NCBI RefSeq assembly: GCF_042695135.1
Contig: NZ_CP170547.1
Location: 1,488,001-1,552,000 of the forward strand
Reading direction: 5' to 3'
Source: Epilithonimonas sp042695135
GTDB taxonomy: Bacteria > Bacteroidota > Bacteroidia > Flavobacteriales > Weeksellaceae
Length of the DNA: 64,000 nt
Positions within the stretch are counted from its first letter, which is position 1; each line of letters begins with the position of its first letter. The position numbers and the translations under genes were made by a program. Under the pieces are notes generated by a model. It made no database searches. It was not told the origin of the DNA and saw only the letters and a program-made list of their open reading frames with translations. Positions 8,131 to 17,362 of the stretch are shown here, one piece after another.

Positions 8131-8985
8131 CTACTTAATAATCCTCTCCAGAACCCATTCGATCATCATTTTTTCTGATGCGTGATGGTCGCTTGCAAAT
8201 TCACCACGTCTTCTGTTAGCGATTACGCAGTTTACGGTCAAGGCTTTGTGTCCCAATAATTTTGATAAAGCATAGATTGCAGAAGTTTCCATCTCGAAGT
8301 TGGAAACGCCGAGGCCATTCAAAGTTTCAAGGAATTTATCATCCAAAGCTTTTAATCTTAACTGACGGCCCTGAGGTGCGTAAAATCCTGGGAAAGTTGC
8401 TGTATTTCCTTTATATTTTGCATCGGCATAATAGTCAGAAATATCTTCTGCCCAATCTGAGAAATAAAGCATTGGTTTGATCTTTTCGTAAGGGAATTTC
8501 TCCAGAAAATTCTTACTGAATTCATTTTCAAATGCATAATCCTGGTAGAAATGAAGAAGCCCGTCAAGTCCGACTACATTTTCTGTTACCAGCATATTGT
8601 TCACCTCGATGTCTGGATTCACACTTCCGCAAGTTCCCATTCGGAAAAGTTCAAGCGTTTTATATTCTGATTTGAATTCCTTTTCTTTAAGATCAATATT
8701 CACCAACGCATCCAGCTCGTTCATCACGATATCGATGTTTTCTGTCCCGATTCCGGTTGACATTACTGTGATTCTTTCGCCACGTAAAGTCCCAGTGTGT
8801 GTGTAGAATTCTCTCTTATTTTTTTTGACATCAATCGTATCAAAGTATTTTGAAACTTTTGGAACTCTGTCCGGATCGCCCACAAGAATTACTTTTTCGG
8901 CAAGATCTTCGGGAAGAAGATTGAGGTGATAAACACTTCCGTCGTCGTTCAGAACCAGTTCGGAAGCTGCTAATTTGTTGATCAT
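8131..8985 (-). CDS. uridine phosphorylase family nucleoside phosphorylase
   Basis: 284 residues of the PNP/UDP phosphorylase superfamily, which cleave nucleosides with phosphate to a base and ribose-1-phosphate in salvage. Visible are the phosphate-binding GDPDRVPKV (about 37-45), MSTGIGTENIDIVMNEL with the second phosphate site, FRMGTCGSV, and the nucleoside/ribose site NFEMETSAIYAL. The ATG at 8985 is well placed. The length is somewhat longer than E. coli Udp (253). The base preference is not certain from motifs alone; uridine is the most likely. Confidence 0.88.
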   Translation of the reverse strand: MINKLAASELVLNDDGSVYHLNLLPEDLAEKVILVGDPDRVPKVSKYFDTIDVKKNKREFYTHTGTLRGERITVMSTGIGTENIDIVMNELDALVNIDLKEKEFKSEYKTLELFRMGTCGSVNPDIEVNNMLVTENVVGLDGLLHFYQDYAFENEFSKNFLEKFPYEKIKPMLYFSDWAEDISDYYADAKYKGNTATFPGFYAPQGRQLRLKALDDKFLETLNGLGVSNFEMETSAIYALSKLLGHKALTVNCVIANRRRGEFASDHHASEKMMIEWVLERIIK

Positions 8986-9130
8986 ATTTTTGATTTATAA
9001 TTTATAAAGATTAAAAAAATTAATGATTAAAAGAATCACTTTTTTTTGAAATTAAAAAGGTTTTAAAGTTAACAAAATTCTCCATCCGTAAAAGGATTTG
9101 AAGCTTTTTAATTTTAGAAATAATTAAATT

Positions 9131-10306
9131 CTAGAAATTGGCGATTTGATTTGCGACCCAATTTCCTGTACTGAAACAAGCTTGCAAAAGATAACCGCCA
9201 GTCGGTGCTTCCCAGTCTACCATTTCGCCGGCGCAGAAAATGTTTGGGAAATTTCGCAATTCAAGTTTATCATTTAATTCTGAAAATGCAACACCACCCG
9301 AAGTTGAAATCACTTCGTCAATGGGTCGGAAACTCAGGATTTCTATCGGGAATTTCTTGATTAATTTCGACAGGTTTTCAATGTTGGTATAGGTTTCCTT
9401 ATCTAAAGTTTTCAGGAGATTGAGTGCTGTTGTCGAAAGTTTTAACTTTCGTTTTAAAACCTGACTTATCTTTTCAGTTTCGTTGAATTGTTCGAAGATT
9501 TCTGTTTCCGAAAGATTTGGTTTTAAGTCTATATATAAGCTTAAGGGAAAATCGTGTTTTCTTATGAATCGATTCAGATAGTAAATCGGACTTCCTTCGA
9601 TGCCATATTTTGTAAAAACAACTTCTCCTATTTTGTGATTTTCCTCAAAAGAAACTTTGATATTCTTAAGGTATTGACCTTGTAATTGGTGGAATTTAGA
9701 GTCTGTATCGTAACCGGAATTTGCAGATTCCAAAGGTGTAATTTCAATATTTTTTGATTTTAAAATTTCAATCCATTTCGCGTCAGAACCCGTTTTTTTC
9801 CAAGAACCGCCGCCCATTGCCAATATTAATTTTGAATATTGAACTTTAAGTTCACTTTCTTTATTTTTAATGGTAACAGAATTTTCATCAAAATCAATAA
9901 AAGTATGTTCGTAATGAATGATAACGCCCAATTGTTCCAATCTATCCAGCCAGGCTTTCAAAACCTGAATCGGCTTGAAATTCTTCGTAGGAAATATCTT
10001 CCCCGAACTTCCGACATAAGTGTTGATTCCTAAGTCAGAAAGCCAATCCACGACTTTTTTATTATCGAAACCTTTTACAATCTCCCGAATTTCTGGCGCA
10101 TCATATTTTTCGATAAATGATCCCAGTTCTTCACTATGCGTCAGGTTGAAACCGCCATTTCCAGCGACAAGAAATTTTCTTCCAGCTGCTTTATTTTGCT
10201 CGTAGATTTGAACTTTGAAACCATTCTCGGCAAGGATTTGTGATGCCATTAGTCCAGCAGGACCAGCGCCAATAATTATGATTTGATTATCAAGAATTTG
10301 TTTCAA
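9131..10306 (-). CDS. YhiN/HI0933-type NAD(P)/FAD-dependent oxidoreductase
   Basis: 391 residues. The N-terminal Rossmann dinucleotide motif is GAGPAGLMASQILAENG, followed by the family signature AGRKFLVAGNGGFNLTHSE. The C-terminal FAD-contacting stretch is FCAGEMVDWEAPTGGYLLQACFSTG. Its length and all motifs match the HI0933-like flavoprotein family, whose physiological substrate is mostly unknown. The start is decided by content: the only start codon before the Rossmann motif is TTG 10306, since upstream the frame meets TAA with no ATG and the next internal Met lies inside the FAD motif. A TTG start is therefore very likely. Confidence 0.9.
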   Translation of the reverse strand: MKQILDNQIIIIGAGPAGLMASQILAENGFKVQIYEQNKAAGRKFLVAGNGGFNLTHSEELGSFIEKYDAPEIREIVKGFDNKKVVDWLSDLGINTYVGSSGKIFPTKNFKPIQVLKAWLDRLEQLGVIIHYEHTFIDFDENSVTIKNKESELKVQYSKLILAMGGGSWKKTGSDAKWIEILKSKNIEITPLESANSGYDTDSKFHQLQGQYLKNIKVSFEENHKIGEVVFTKYGIEGSPIYYLNRFIRKHDFPLSLYIDLKPNLSETEIFEQFNETEKISQVLKRKLKLSTTALNLLKTLDKETYTNIENLSKLIKKFPIEILSFRPIDEVISTSGGVAFSELNDKLELRNFPNIFCAGEMVDWEAPTGGYLLQACFSTGNWVANQIANF

Positions 10307-10324
10307 AAGGACGGTTTTTCTAAG

Positions 10325-10492
10325 GAGATTGGAAAATTACACGAAGGCACAAAGATTTTTAATGAATGTCTTATGTTTTAAGGCACAAAGTTTAGCTTCG
10401 CTTAGAATAAAAAATCAAAGATTTTCCTTGTGCCTTAAAATGTGATTGATGAAAAATCTTTGTGCCTTTGTGTTTAACGCACAAAGCTAAAA
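10325..10492. repeat. CTTTGTGCCTTTGTG-type intergenic repeat, mixed orientation
   Basis: Contains GAAGGCACAAAGATTTTTAA, TAAGGCACAAAGTTTAGC and, in the opposite sense, AAAATCTTTGTGCCTTTGTG followed by TTTAACGCACAAAG. Related units lie at 53452, 55258 and 60676. It fills the gap between the SUI1-like gene and the YhiN-like gene and can fold on itself because units occur in both orientations. Confidence 0.65.
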
Positions 10493-10518
10493 ACCATTCA
10501 TCACTTATCATTTATAAA

Positions 10519-10851
10519 TTAACCGCCGACACGTTTTGTTTTGTAGCCCATTTCTTTTAAGATGGTCATTATTTTGTCGCGGTTGTCGCCCTGGATGATG
10601 ATAACGCCGTCTTTTTCCGAGCCACCGATGCCTAGTTTTGTTTTGATTTTTTTGGATATTTCTTTCAGGCCTTCATCGTCGCCTTCCCAGCCTTCTATGA
10701 TGGTGACGGGTTTTCCGTTTCTGCCTTTCTTCTCGAATTTGCAAACGAGCGGCTCTTTCTGTTTGAAGTTTTCTTTCTCTTCATCCGGCATTTCAAAATC
10801 CTGCTCATCGTGTTGCGGAAAAAGGTTTTTCAGTTGGTCTCTAAGGTCCAT
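10519..10851 (-). CDS. SUI1/eIF1-like translation factor (YciH family)
   Basis: 110 residues. The N-terminal 35 residues are acidic and probably disordered. Residues 36-110 form the SUI1 fold with the typical GKPVTIIEGWEGDDEGLKEISKKIKTKLGIGGSEKDGVIIIQGD and the end KTKRVGG. Bacterial members (YciH) can bind the 30S subunit and affect initiation fidelity; that role is taken from the family. The start is ATG 10851. It sits alone between the YhiN-like gene and the divergent gpmI. Confidence 0.9.
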   Translation of the reverse strand: MDLRDQLKNLFPQHDEQDFEMPDEEKENFKQKEPLVCKFEKKGRNGKPVTIIEGWEGDDEGLKEISKKIKTKLGIGGSEKDGVIIIQGDNRDKIMTILKEMGYKTKRVGG

Positions 10852-10941
10852 TATATCAATTTAAATAAGGGTTTTAAAGGTAGTTATAATTATTATTATG
10901 GAAAAATATGTTGGGAAATTCTATCATCACATTTCATTTCG

Positions 10942-10949
10942 TAAATTTG
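10942..10949 (+). promoter_or_regulatory. candidate -7 box of gpmI
   Basis: TAAATTTG, a full match to TAnnTTTG, 23 bases before the gpmI ATG. No clear -33 TTG at the usual spacing. Confidence 0.45.
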
Positions 10950-10972
10950 TATAAACAAAATTAGAAATCAAA

Positions 10973-12499
10973 ATGTCAAAAAAAGCAATTCTTGCCATAT
11001 TAGACGGCTGGGGAATCGGTCTTAATGATTCCGTTTCCGCTCTCAAACAAGCTAAAACACCTTTCATAGATTATGCCCTTCAAACTTTTCCAAGCACAAC
11101 CCTCGAAGCTAGTGGTCTGGCCGTTGGTCTTCCCGCTGGACAAATGGGAAATTCCGAAGTTGGACATATGAATCTTGGCGCTGGTAGAGTTGTTTACCAA
11201 AATCTGGTAAGACTCAATATGGCGGTTGAAACTGGAAGTCTCGGCAGAGAAAAAGTCATCCAAGATGCTTTCGAATATGCAAAAGCAAACAACAAAAAAG
11301 TACATTTCATCGGTTTGGTTTCCAATGGTGGCGTGCATTCTCATATCAATCACTTAAAAGGATTATTGACTGCCGCTCACGAATTTGGACTGAATGACAA
11401 CGTCTTCGTTCACGCTTTCACAGACGGTAGAGATTGCGACCCGAAATCCGGAAAAGGCTTTATTGAGGAACTTTTGGCGCATATGAAAACCACAACGGGA
11501 AAACTGGCGTCGGTAATTGGTCGTTATTATGCGATGGACAGAGACAAGCGTTGGGAACGTGTGAAACTGGCCTATGACCTTTTGGTAAATGGCGTTGGAA
11601 AGGAAAGTAAGGATTTTGTGCAGTCGATTCAGGATTCTTATAATGAGGATGTTACGGATGAATTTATCCAACCAATTGTTGCGATTCAGAATCATTTTCC
11701 GATTGCTAAGATTGAGGATCACGATGTTGTGATTTCTTTCAATTTCCGTACAGATAGAGGTCGTGAGATCACAGAAGTTCTTTCTCAGCAAGACTTCCCG
11801 GAATACGGAATGAAAAAACTGGATCTCTATTATGTGACTTTAACCAATTACGATAAATCTTTCCACAACGTAAAAGTTGTTTTTGATGAGAGTGTTCTCG
11901 AGAAAACAATGGGCGAAGTTTTGGAAGCTGCGGGTAAATCTCAAATCAGAATAGCAGAAACAGAAAAATATCCACACGTGACATTCTTTTTCTCAGGAGG
12001 AAGAGAAGCGGAATTTGTTCAGGAAAGAAGGTTGCTTTGTCCAAGTCCGAAAGACGTTGCAACCTATGACCTGAAACCGGAAATGTCTGCTTACGATCTT
12101 ACAAATGCCATCGTTCCGGAATTGGAAAAAGAAACGGCAGACTTCATCGTTCTCAACTTTGCAAATACAGATATGGTTGGGCACACCGGTGTTTTTTCAG
12201 CAGCGGTAAAAGCAGCGGAAGTCGTAGATTCTTGTATCAAAAAAGTGGCTGAAACGGCTTACGAGCACGGTTATGCAGTTTTCATTCTGGCAGATCACGG
12301 GAATTCTGATATTATGATCAATCCAAACGGAAGTCCGAATACTCAACACACTACGAACTTGGTTCCGTTCATCGTAATGGATAAAGAACACACGTGGAAT
12401 TTGACGCCAGGGAAATTAGGAGACGTTGCACCAACAATCCTGAAAGTAATGGGTGTAGATATTCCGGAAGAAATGACCGGCAATATTTTAGCAAATTAA
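10973..12499 (+). CDS. gpmI: 2,3-bisphosphoglycerate-independent phosphoglycerate mutase
   Basis: Interconverts 3- and 2-phosphoglycerate in glycolysis and gluconeogenesis using two Mn2+ ions. The 508 residues match the family. The N-terminal metal Asp is in ILDGWG (D11), and the phosphoserine nucleophile is S61 in MGNSEVGHMNLG. The phosphotransferase insert follows (HAFTDGRDCDPKSG, YYAMDRDKRWERV), and the late metal ligands are in NTDMVGHTG, LADHGNSD and TQHTTNLVP. The start is ATG 10973, after a -7 box. A hairpin terminator follows. Confidence 0.97.
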   Translation: MSKKAILAILDGWGIGLNDSVSALKQAKTPFIDYALQTFPSTTLEASGLAVGLPAGQMGNSEVGHMNLGAGRVVYQNLVRLNMAVETGSLGREKVIQDAFEYAKANNKKVHFIGLVSNGGVHSHINHLKGLLTAAHEFGLNDNVFVHAFTDGRDCDPKSGKGFIEELLAHMKTTTGKLASVIGRYYAMDRDKRWERVKLAYDLLVNGVGKESKDFVQSIQDSYNEDVTDEFIQPIVAIQNHFPIAKIEDHDVVISFNFRTDRGREITEVLSQQDFPEYGMKKLDLYYVTLTNYDKSFHNVKVVFDESVLEKTMGEVLEAAGKSQIRIAETEKYPHVTFFFSGGREAEFVQERRLLCPSPKDVATYDLKPEMSAYDLTNAIVPELEKETADFIVLNFANTDMVGHTGVFSAAVKAAEVVDSCIKKVAETAYEHGYAVFILADHGNSDIMINPNGSPNTQHTTNLVPFIVMDKEHTWNLTPGKLGDVAPTILKVMGVDIPEEMTGNILAN

Positions 12500-12521
12500 A
12501 ATAAATACATATTTAAAAAAT

Positions 12522-12552
12522 AAAAAGTCGGTTTTTTAAGCCGGCTTTTTTG
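12522..12552 (+). terminator. rho-independent terminator of gpmI
   Basis: Stem AAAAAGTCGG / CCGGCTTTTT (one G-T pair) with a 9-base loop and a T run, 22 bases after the stop codon. Confidence 0.85.
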
Positions 12553-12579
12553 ATGTAAATTCGTTGTATAATTTCATAA

Positions 12580-14061
12580 ATGAATATGATCAGCAAGTTT
12601 TTTTTCTGTTGTCTTTTGATTGGAAGTTTTGTCTTTGGGCAGGATATTTTGTCCAATGATGATGACTACAATAAAAAGAAAAGTGAAGAACTGGCGTCTT
12701 TGGCTGTTTCATATTTTAAAAAAAATGATCTCAAAAAATCCACGGAACTTCTTTTTAAAGCCAAAGAATATGCCGAGAAAACTGAGGATTATGGCCTGAT
12801 TGCCAGGATGAATGGTTCCATCGCTCATCAGTATGTACAACTTAACCTGAATGACAAAGCCAGATTCTACCTAGCAAATGCCATCAAACAGATCAACAAA
12901 TTACCTGAAAGTGACAATAAAAAACTTCTGAAAACTTTGTCCTATCTTGAAATCGGAAATATAGATTTTGACCAGCAGGATTATCCAAAAGCCATCGAAT
13001 ATTACAAAAGATCCCTCCGCGAAATAGAGTTGGTGAAAAATCCTGATGAGCAAGCAGTTTATCATCACAGAAGATCACTTTATAATATTGGAAATACCTA
13101 TTATTATCTCAAAAATGATTCGGCAGAAATCTATCTGAACAAAGCGCTGGCCATCAAAAATAATTATAATAAAGAGATCGATTATTTCATTTATAATGCC
13201 TTGTCTCAGGTTTATTCCGGCAGAAAGGAATACCAGAGAGCGATTGATACGTTAAAAATTATTCTTAAAAATAAAAATGACCTCGATAAGCGGTTGCTTT
13301 CCGATATTTATTACAATATTTCTCAGGATTACAAATCGTTAGGCAACCAATCTGAATATTCATTGTACAATGAAGAATTTATAAAACTCAACAAATCGAC
13401 CAAGGAAAATGAGATGAAAGCCATTTCTTCGGCCATCAATGCAGAGCAAAAAGATTACAAAGAAGCGATTTCTGACGCTGACAGTTCGAAAAAGAATATC
13501 GTAATAATTTCTTCTATTTTTGTTTTAATATTGGCAGTAGCAATTATCTATTTGCTTTACCGCAGAAAAAAGGAGAGAAAGGTTTTTGAAAATGTTATTC
13601 ACAAATTTGAAGTTGAAAATATTATCAAACAAGAAGACAGTCCTGAATCAATAGAAGTAATCAAAAAAGATCTGCCTTCTCAAACTCCTAATCCTGTAGA
13701 ACGGGAATTGCTGGAAAAGCTGGAAAAGTTTGAAAATTCCGAAAAATTTACCAATCCGAAACTGACCATTTCAAGTCTTGCCTTGCAGTTGAAAACCAAT
13801 ACAAGTTATCTTTCCGAAGTCATCAATAAGTATAAAGGAAAAAACTTCAATACTTATATTAATGAACTAAGGATTGCCTATATCTGCGAAAAAATTTACA
13901 ATAACAAAGAATACCAAAGCTATAAAATCAGTTATCTTGCCGAGGAATCCGGTTTTGCTTCCCATAGTTCCTTTGCAACAGTTTTCAGGAATATTACCGG
14001 AATTTCGCCTTCCGTTTTCATTCGGGAAGCTTCTAAAAAATTCAGCTCAAAAGATTTGTAA
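12580..14061 (+). CDS. TPR-containing membrane regulator with AraC-type DNA-binding domain
   Basis: 493 residues in an order typical of Bacteroidota. A signal sequence (1-20, ending FVFGQ) is followed by a periplasmic tetratricopeptide region at about 35-290 with repeated units such as AIEYYKRSLREIE and AIDTLKIILK. One membrane helix spans 306-327, then comes a charged linker, and finally an AraC-type double helix-turn-helix at about 395-490 (TISSLALQLKTNTSYLSEVIN, ISYLAEESGFASHSSFATVFR). The protein could read a periplasmic cue and act on DNA from the inner membrane. Target genes are unknown; the next gene, a type IX secreted protein, is a candidate only by position. Confidence 0.88.
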   Translation: MNMISKFFFCCLLIGSFVFGQDILSNDDDYNKKKSEELASLAVSYFKKNDLKKSTELLFKAKEYAEKTEDYGLIARMNGSIAHQYVQLNLNDKARFYLANAIKQINKLPESDNKKLLKTLSYLEIGNIDFDQQDYPKAIEYYKRSLREIELVKNPDEQAVYHHRRSLYNIGNTYYYLKNDSAEIYLNKALAIKNNYNKEIDYFIYNALSQVYSGRKEYQRAIDTLKIILKNKNDLDKRLLSDIYYNISQDYKSLGNQSEYSLYNEEFIKLNKSTKENEMKAISSAINAEQKDYKEAISDADSSKKNIVIISSIFVLILAVAIIYLLYRRKKERKVFENVIHKFEVENIIKQEDSPESIEVIKKDLPSQTPNPVERELLEKLEKFENSEKFTNPKLTISSLALQLKTNTSYLSEVINKYKGKNFNTYINELRIAYICEKIYNNKEYQSYKISYLAEESGFASHSSFATVFRNITGISPSVFIREASKKFSSKDL

Positions 14062-14197
14062 ATAAGTTTAATTATCTGATTATCTGATTTTTATTAGTGT
14101 TTATTACCTTTCAAAATTGAGGATTTTGCAAGTCTATTACTTTTAATCAAGGTTATTTTACAATAGTTTAGCATCAAATAAAATTTAATAGATTGAT

Positions 14198-15577
14198 ATG
14201 AGAAAAAACTTATTTTTTGTATTTCTGCTTTCCGGATTATTTGGATTTGCACAGAGCAATTGCAATTATGGCGCTGCATCTGCCCAAACGTCTAATGGAG
14301 AAAATATCACAACAGGTGGTGATTTTGAATATAGTGCCGCAACGGATTTTGATGTCGAAGCAAGAAAGGTATTGACGGCAAAACAATTAACTTTTAATGT
14401 ACTGAAAGGTTCGGCAAATGTAAACTCCGTAAATGTTAAAATACTGAAAGAATTCCAGGGAATGCCCGGCGAAGTGCTTCACACTTTTGCAAATTTGACA
14501 CCGACTTCGCAGACACTCGTTTATGAAACAGGTGAGGAAAATCTGGACGCTTATAAAATTACAGTCACTTTCCCCGAGAGTTTCGACCTTCAAAAAGGTA
14601 AATATTTTATTCAGATTCAAGCCAAAAATGCAGACTCTTCTCCGGTATTTTGGGAGATTACAAAAGAGACAACCCGAAAAGTGGGAAGATTCGATTTTAC
14701 AAAAATGAATGCAGAACCTTGGTTTGGCGGTTTTTCTTACTATGACCACGTTTTCGACATTATCGGGAACTGTAACGATACAGGCGAACCGGAGCCGGAT
14801 TTTGGAACGGAATATACGCAAGGCACTGTTGGGAACAATTATGAAACCGGCGGTACTCTTGTTGGAAGAAGTCTGGCAGATGACTTCATTGTTCCGGATA
14901 ATCAGAAATTCACTTTCACAAAATTCAAAATGTCAACCTTGCAAATTGGAAATGTTAAATATGCAACCATCAATGTAAGAGCTTCACAAAATGATATGCC
15001 GGGAGAATTACTTTATTCTTTTGAAAATGTAGGACCGAAAACCGAAAATTTCTATGGCTATCATACTGTTCAGGGATATCCGTTGGATGTTGTCGCGGCA
15101 GATCTGGAATTTGAGTGGAATCAGCCGGTAGAGTTGCTGCCTGGAAAATATTTCATAGAGGTTATTGCCACGCCACAGCCTTTCACAGATTACCAGCGTT
15201 GGGAAGCTACTTCACAGCCGGGAATCGGAGGTTTTTCATACACTTCTTATGATGGCGGAGAATCTTGGGAGATGAATGACGGTTATAATTTTGTTTTTGA
15301 AGTTTCAGGATTTAATAAACCATATTTAGGTGTTAATGATATTGCAAATAATGCCATTTCTGTTTATCCTAATCCGGTGAATGATGTATTGAATATTAAC
15401 TCGGCCAAAGCAATCAAAAAAGTATTGATTTATAATGCTGCAGGTCAAATTGTTAAAAATTCTGATGCAGTTCAGAACAATAAGCTGAATGTTTCCGAGC
15501 TTTCTCAAGGTGTATATTTTGTAAACGCAGTTCTTGATAATGGCGAAACGAAAACATTTAAGATTATTAAGAAGTAG
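14198..15577 (+). CDS. secreted repeat protein with type IX sorting domain
   Basis: 459 residues. The signal peptide is at 1-19 (LLSGLFGFAQ). Two homologous beta-rich modules follow at about 25-190 and 205-370. Each contains a DDF or AATDFDVE start, a phrase of the type MPGELLYSFENVGP or MPGEVLHTFANLTP, and a GKYFIQIQA or GKYFIEVIA strand. The last 75 residues (VYPNPVNDVLNINS to TFKIIKK) form a type A C-terminal sorting signal. I do not recognise a catalytic motif; the modules look like adhesive or binding domains. The start is ATG 14198. Confidence 0.82.
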   Translation: MRKNLFFVFLLSGLFGFAQSNCNYGAASAQTSNGENITTGGDFEYSAATDFDVEARKVLTAKQLTFNVLKGSANVNSVNVKILKEFQGMPGEVLHTFANLTPTSQTLVYETGEENLDAYKITVTFPESFDLQKGKYFIQIQAKNADSSPVFWEITKETTRKVGRFDFTKMNAEPWFGGFSYYDHVFDIIGNCNDTGEPEPDFGTEYTQGTVGNNYETGGTLVGRSLADDFIVPDNQKFTFTKFKMSTLQIGNVKYATINVRASQNDMPGELLYSFENVGPKTENFYGYHTVQGYPLDVVAADLEFEWNQPVELLPGKYFIEVIATPQPFTDYQRWEATSQPGIGGFSYTSYDGGESWEMNDGYNFVFEVSGFNKPYLGVNDIANNAISVYPNPVNDVLNINSAKAIKKVLIYNAAGQIVKNSDAVQNNKLNVSELSQGVYFVNAVLDNGETKTFKIIKK

Positions 15578-15603
15578 TTATAGTTAGTTATAATTTATAA
15601 ATA

Positions 15604-15637
15604 AAAACCTGATTTCATTTTTTGGATCAGGTTTTGT
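15604..15637 (+). terminator. rho-independent terminator
   Basis: Perfect stem AAAACCTGAT / ATCAGGTTTT with a 12-base loop, 27 bases past the stop codon of the secreted repeat protein gene. Confidence 0.85.
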
Positions 15638-15685
15638 TTGTAATAATGATTAGAGTGTGCAAAAACCAATAATTGATTTTTGTCG

Positions 15686-15693
15686 TATCTTTG
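15686..15693 (+). promoter_or_regulatory. candidate -7 box of the desaturase gene
   Basis: TATCTTTG, a full match to TAnnTTTG, 22 bases before the ATG at 15716. Confidence 0.5.
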
Positions 15694-15715
15694 AAAACTT
15701 AAACAATATAAATTA

Positions 15716-16693
15716 ATGCACGAAAAAGAGTTACAAATAGAGGTAATGAAATCGATGGAAGGTAATATGGACGAGTTTATCGCATCATATCTTACGCCTA
15801 TCGAAAAAATTTGGCAGCCTTCGGATTTCCTTCCGGACAGTTCCAGCGAAAATTTCAAATATGAAATTGAAGAACTGCAGACATTTGCCAGAGAAATGCC
15901 CTATGACCTTTTTGTAACGTTGATTGGAGACTGCATCACAGAAGAGGCGTTGCCAACGTATGAGTCCTGGCTGATGAATCTTGACGGCGTAAATCAGGAA
16001 AAAAATACAGGCTGGACCAAATGGATCAGAGCCTGGACAGCTGAGGAAAACCGACACGGCGATCTTCTGGGAAAATATCTTTACCTCTGTGGTCGTGTGA
16101 ATATGCGCGAGATGGAGATCACAACACAACATTTAATCAGTGATGGTTTTGATATCGGAACCAGTTCCGATCCTTATAAAAACTTTGTTTACACCAGTTT
16201 CCAGGAGACAGCTACCAATATCTCTCACAGAAGAGTAGGGACTCTGGCAAAACAATCCGGAAATAAAAAACTGGCGCAGATGTGTGGTGTCATCGCAGCA
16301 GACGAAGCGAGACACGCAAAAGCTTACAAAGATTTTTCTGCAAGAATATTTGAAATGGATGCCAGCGGAATGATGCTCGCTTTCGAAGATATGATGAGAA
16401 GGAAAATAGTAATGCCTGCACATTTACTTAGAGAATCCGGACAGAAAGCTGGTGAGCTTTGGGAACATTTTTCAGATGCAGCGCAGAGAGCAATGGTTTA
16501 CACAGCGCAGGATTATATCAATATTCTTTCTGATCTTTTGGATGAATGGAAAATCGGAAGTATGAAAAACCTGAATGATAAAGCAGAACGAGCAAGAGAC
16601 TATCTGATGAAGCTGCCGAACAGATTACAGAATATCTCAGACAGAATAAAAACCCCGGAACTTCCTTACAGTTTCAAATGGGTTAAAAGTTAA
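15716..16693 (+). CDS. acyl-[acyl-carrier-protein] desaturase
   Basis: Soluble di-iron enzyme of the plant/actinobacterial stearoyl-ACP desaturase family, which puts a cis double bond into ACP-bound acyl chains for membrane lipids. Of 325 residues, the two iron-binding signatures are clear: EENRHG (E110, E111, H114) and DEARHA (E197, H200), with further ligands at E77 (TEEAL) and E164 (QETATN). No membrane segments, as expected for this class. The start is ATG 15716 after a good -7 box, with a terminator behind. Double-bond position cannot be told. Confidence 0.93.
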   Translation: MHEKELQIEVMKSMEGNMDEFIASYLTPIEKIWQPSDFLPDSSSENFKYEIEELQTFAREMPYDLFVTLIGDCITEEALPTYESWLMNLDGVNQEKNTGWTKWIRAWTAEENRHGDLLGKYLYLCGRVNMREMEITTQHLISDGFDIGTSSDPYKNFVYTSFQETATNISHRRVGTLAKQSGNKKLAQMCGVIAADEARHAKAYKDFSARIFEMDASGMMLAFEDMMRRKIVMPAHLLRESGQKAGELWEHFSDAAQRAMVYTAQDYINILSDLLDEWKIGSMKNLNDKAERARDYLMKLPNRLQNISDRIKTPELPYSFKWVKS

Positions 16694-16699
16694 AATATC

Positions 16700-16724
16700 A
16701 ATGCGCTTCAGAAGCGCATTTTTT
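16700..16724 (+). terminator. rho-independent terminator of the desaturase gene
   Basis: Stem AATGCGCTTC / GAAGCGCATT followed by TTTT, 7 bases past the stop codon. Confidence 0.85.
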
Positions 16725-16800
16725 ATTGATACCATCTAATTAAGAGAAGTCTAAAATCTAATATCTGACTTCCAATGTAAAAAGGGATTTATATAATTCG

Positions 16801-16808
16801 TATATTTG
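16801..16808 (+). promoter_or_regulatory. candidate -7 box of the HAD gene
   Basis: TATATTTG, a full match to TAnnTTTG, 26 bases before the ATG at 16835. Confidence 0.45.
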
Positions 16809-16834
16809 CTCACTTATTTTACAAAAAATGCACG

Positions 16835-17269
16835 ATGATAAAAAGTAACAAAAAGCTGGCTATCGATTTTGACGGAACTGTTGTGGATGATGCTTACCCG
16901 GGAATTGGAAAGCCAAAAACATTTGCTTTTGAAACACTCAAAAAACTTCAGGGCGAAGGCTACCGTCTGATTCTTTGGACTTACAGACATGGTAAAGCTT
17001 TGGAAGAGGCTGTAGAATTCTGCAGAAAAAACGGATTAGAATTCTATGCCGTTAATTCCAGTTTTGAAGGCGAAATTTTTGACCACGAAACGCAATCCAG
17101 AAAAATTGATGCTGATCTTTTCATAGACGACAGGAATCTTGGTGGATTCCCGGGTTGGGGAGAAATTTATCAGATCATCAATGAAAGAATAGAATTCCAG
17201 GTTGCCGGCGGAGAAGTTCACGCTTACTCCAAAATGAAAAAAGAAAAGAAAAGAGGCTTATTCTGGTAA
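16835..17269 (+). CDS. small HAD superfamily phosphatase-like protein
   Basis: 144 residues. HAD motif I is DFDGTVVDD (nucleophile and acid Asp pair), motif II the Thr in LILWTYR, and motif IV DADLFIDDRN. The short length without a cap domain and the order of motifs fit the BT0820-type capless HAD group of Bacteroidota. A phosphohydrolase reaction is likely; the substrate is unknown. Two overlapping ATGs are present; the one at 16835 is in the HAD frame. The C-terminus is very basic (KKEKKRG). Confidence 0.85.
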   Translation: MIKSNKKLAIDFDGTVVDDAYPGIGKPKTFAFETLKKLQGEGYRLILWTYRHGKALEEAVEFCRKNGLEFYAVNSSFEGEIFDHETQSRKIDADLFIDDRNLGGFPGWGEIYQIINERIEFQVAGGEVHAYSKMKKEKKRGLFW

Positions 17270-17282
17270 GTCTTTTTGTAAA

Positions 17283-17349
17283 AGGTATTAATGTAAAAAG
17301 TATTAATGTATCAATTGAAGGTACATTTTACATTTTACATTTTACATCA
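17283..17349. repeat. short ATGTAAAA / TTTTACAT self-complementary repeat
   Basis: Two direct copies of GTATTAATGTA are followed by three 7-bp units of ACATTTT. The two parts are complementary to each other and could form a hairpin just ahead of map. Confidence 0.45.
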
Positions 17350-17362
17350 ATACAATATAAAA

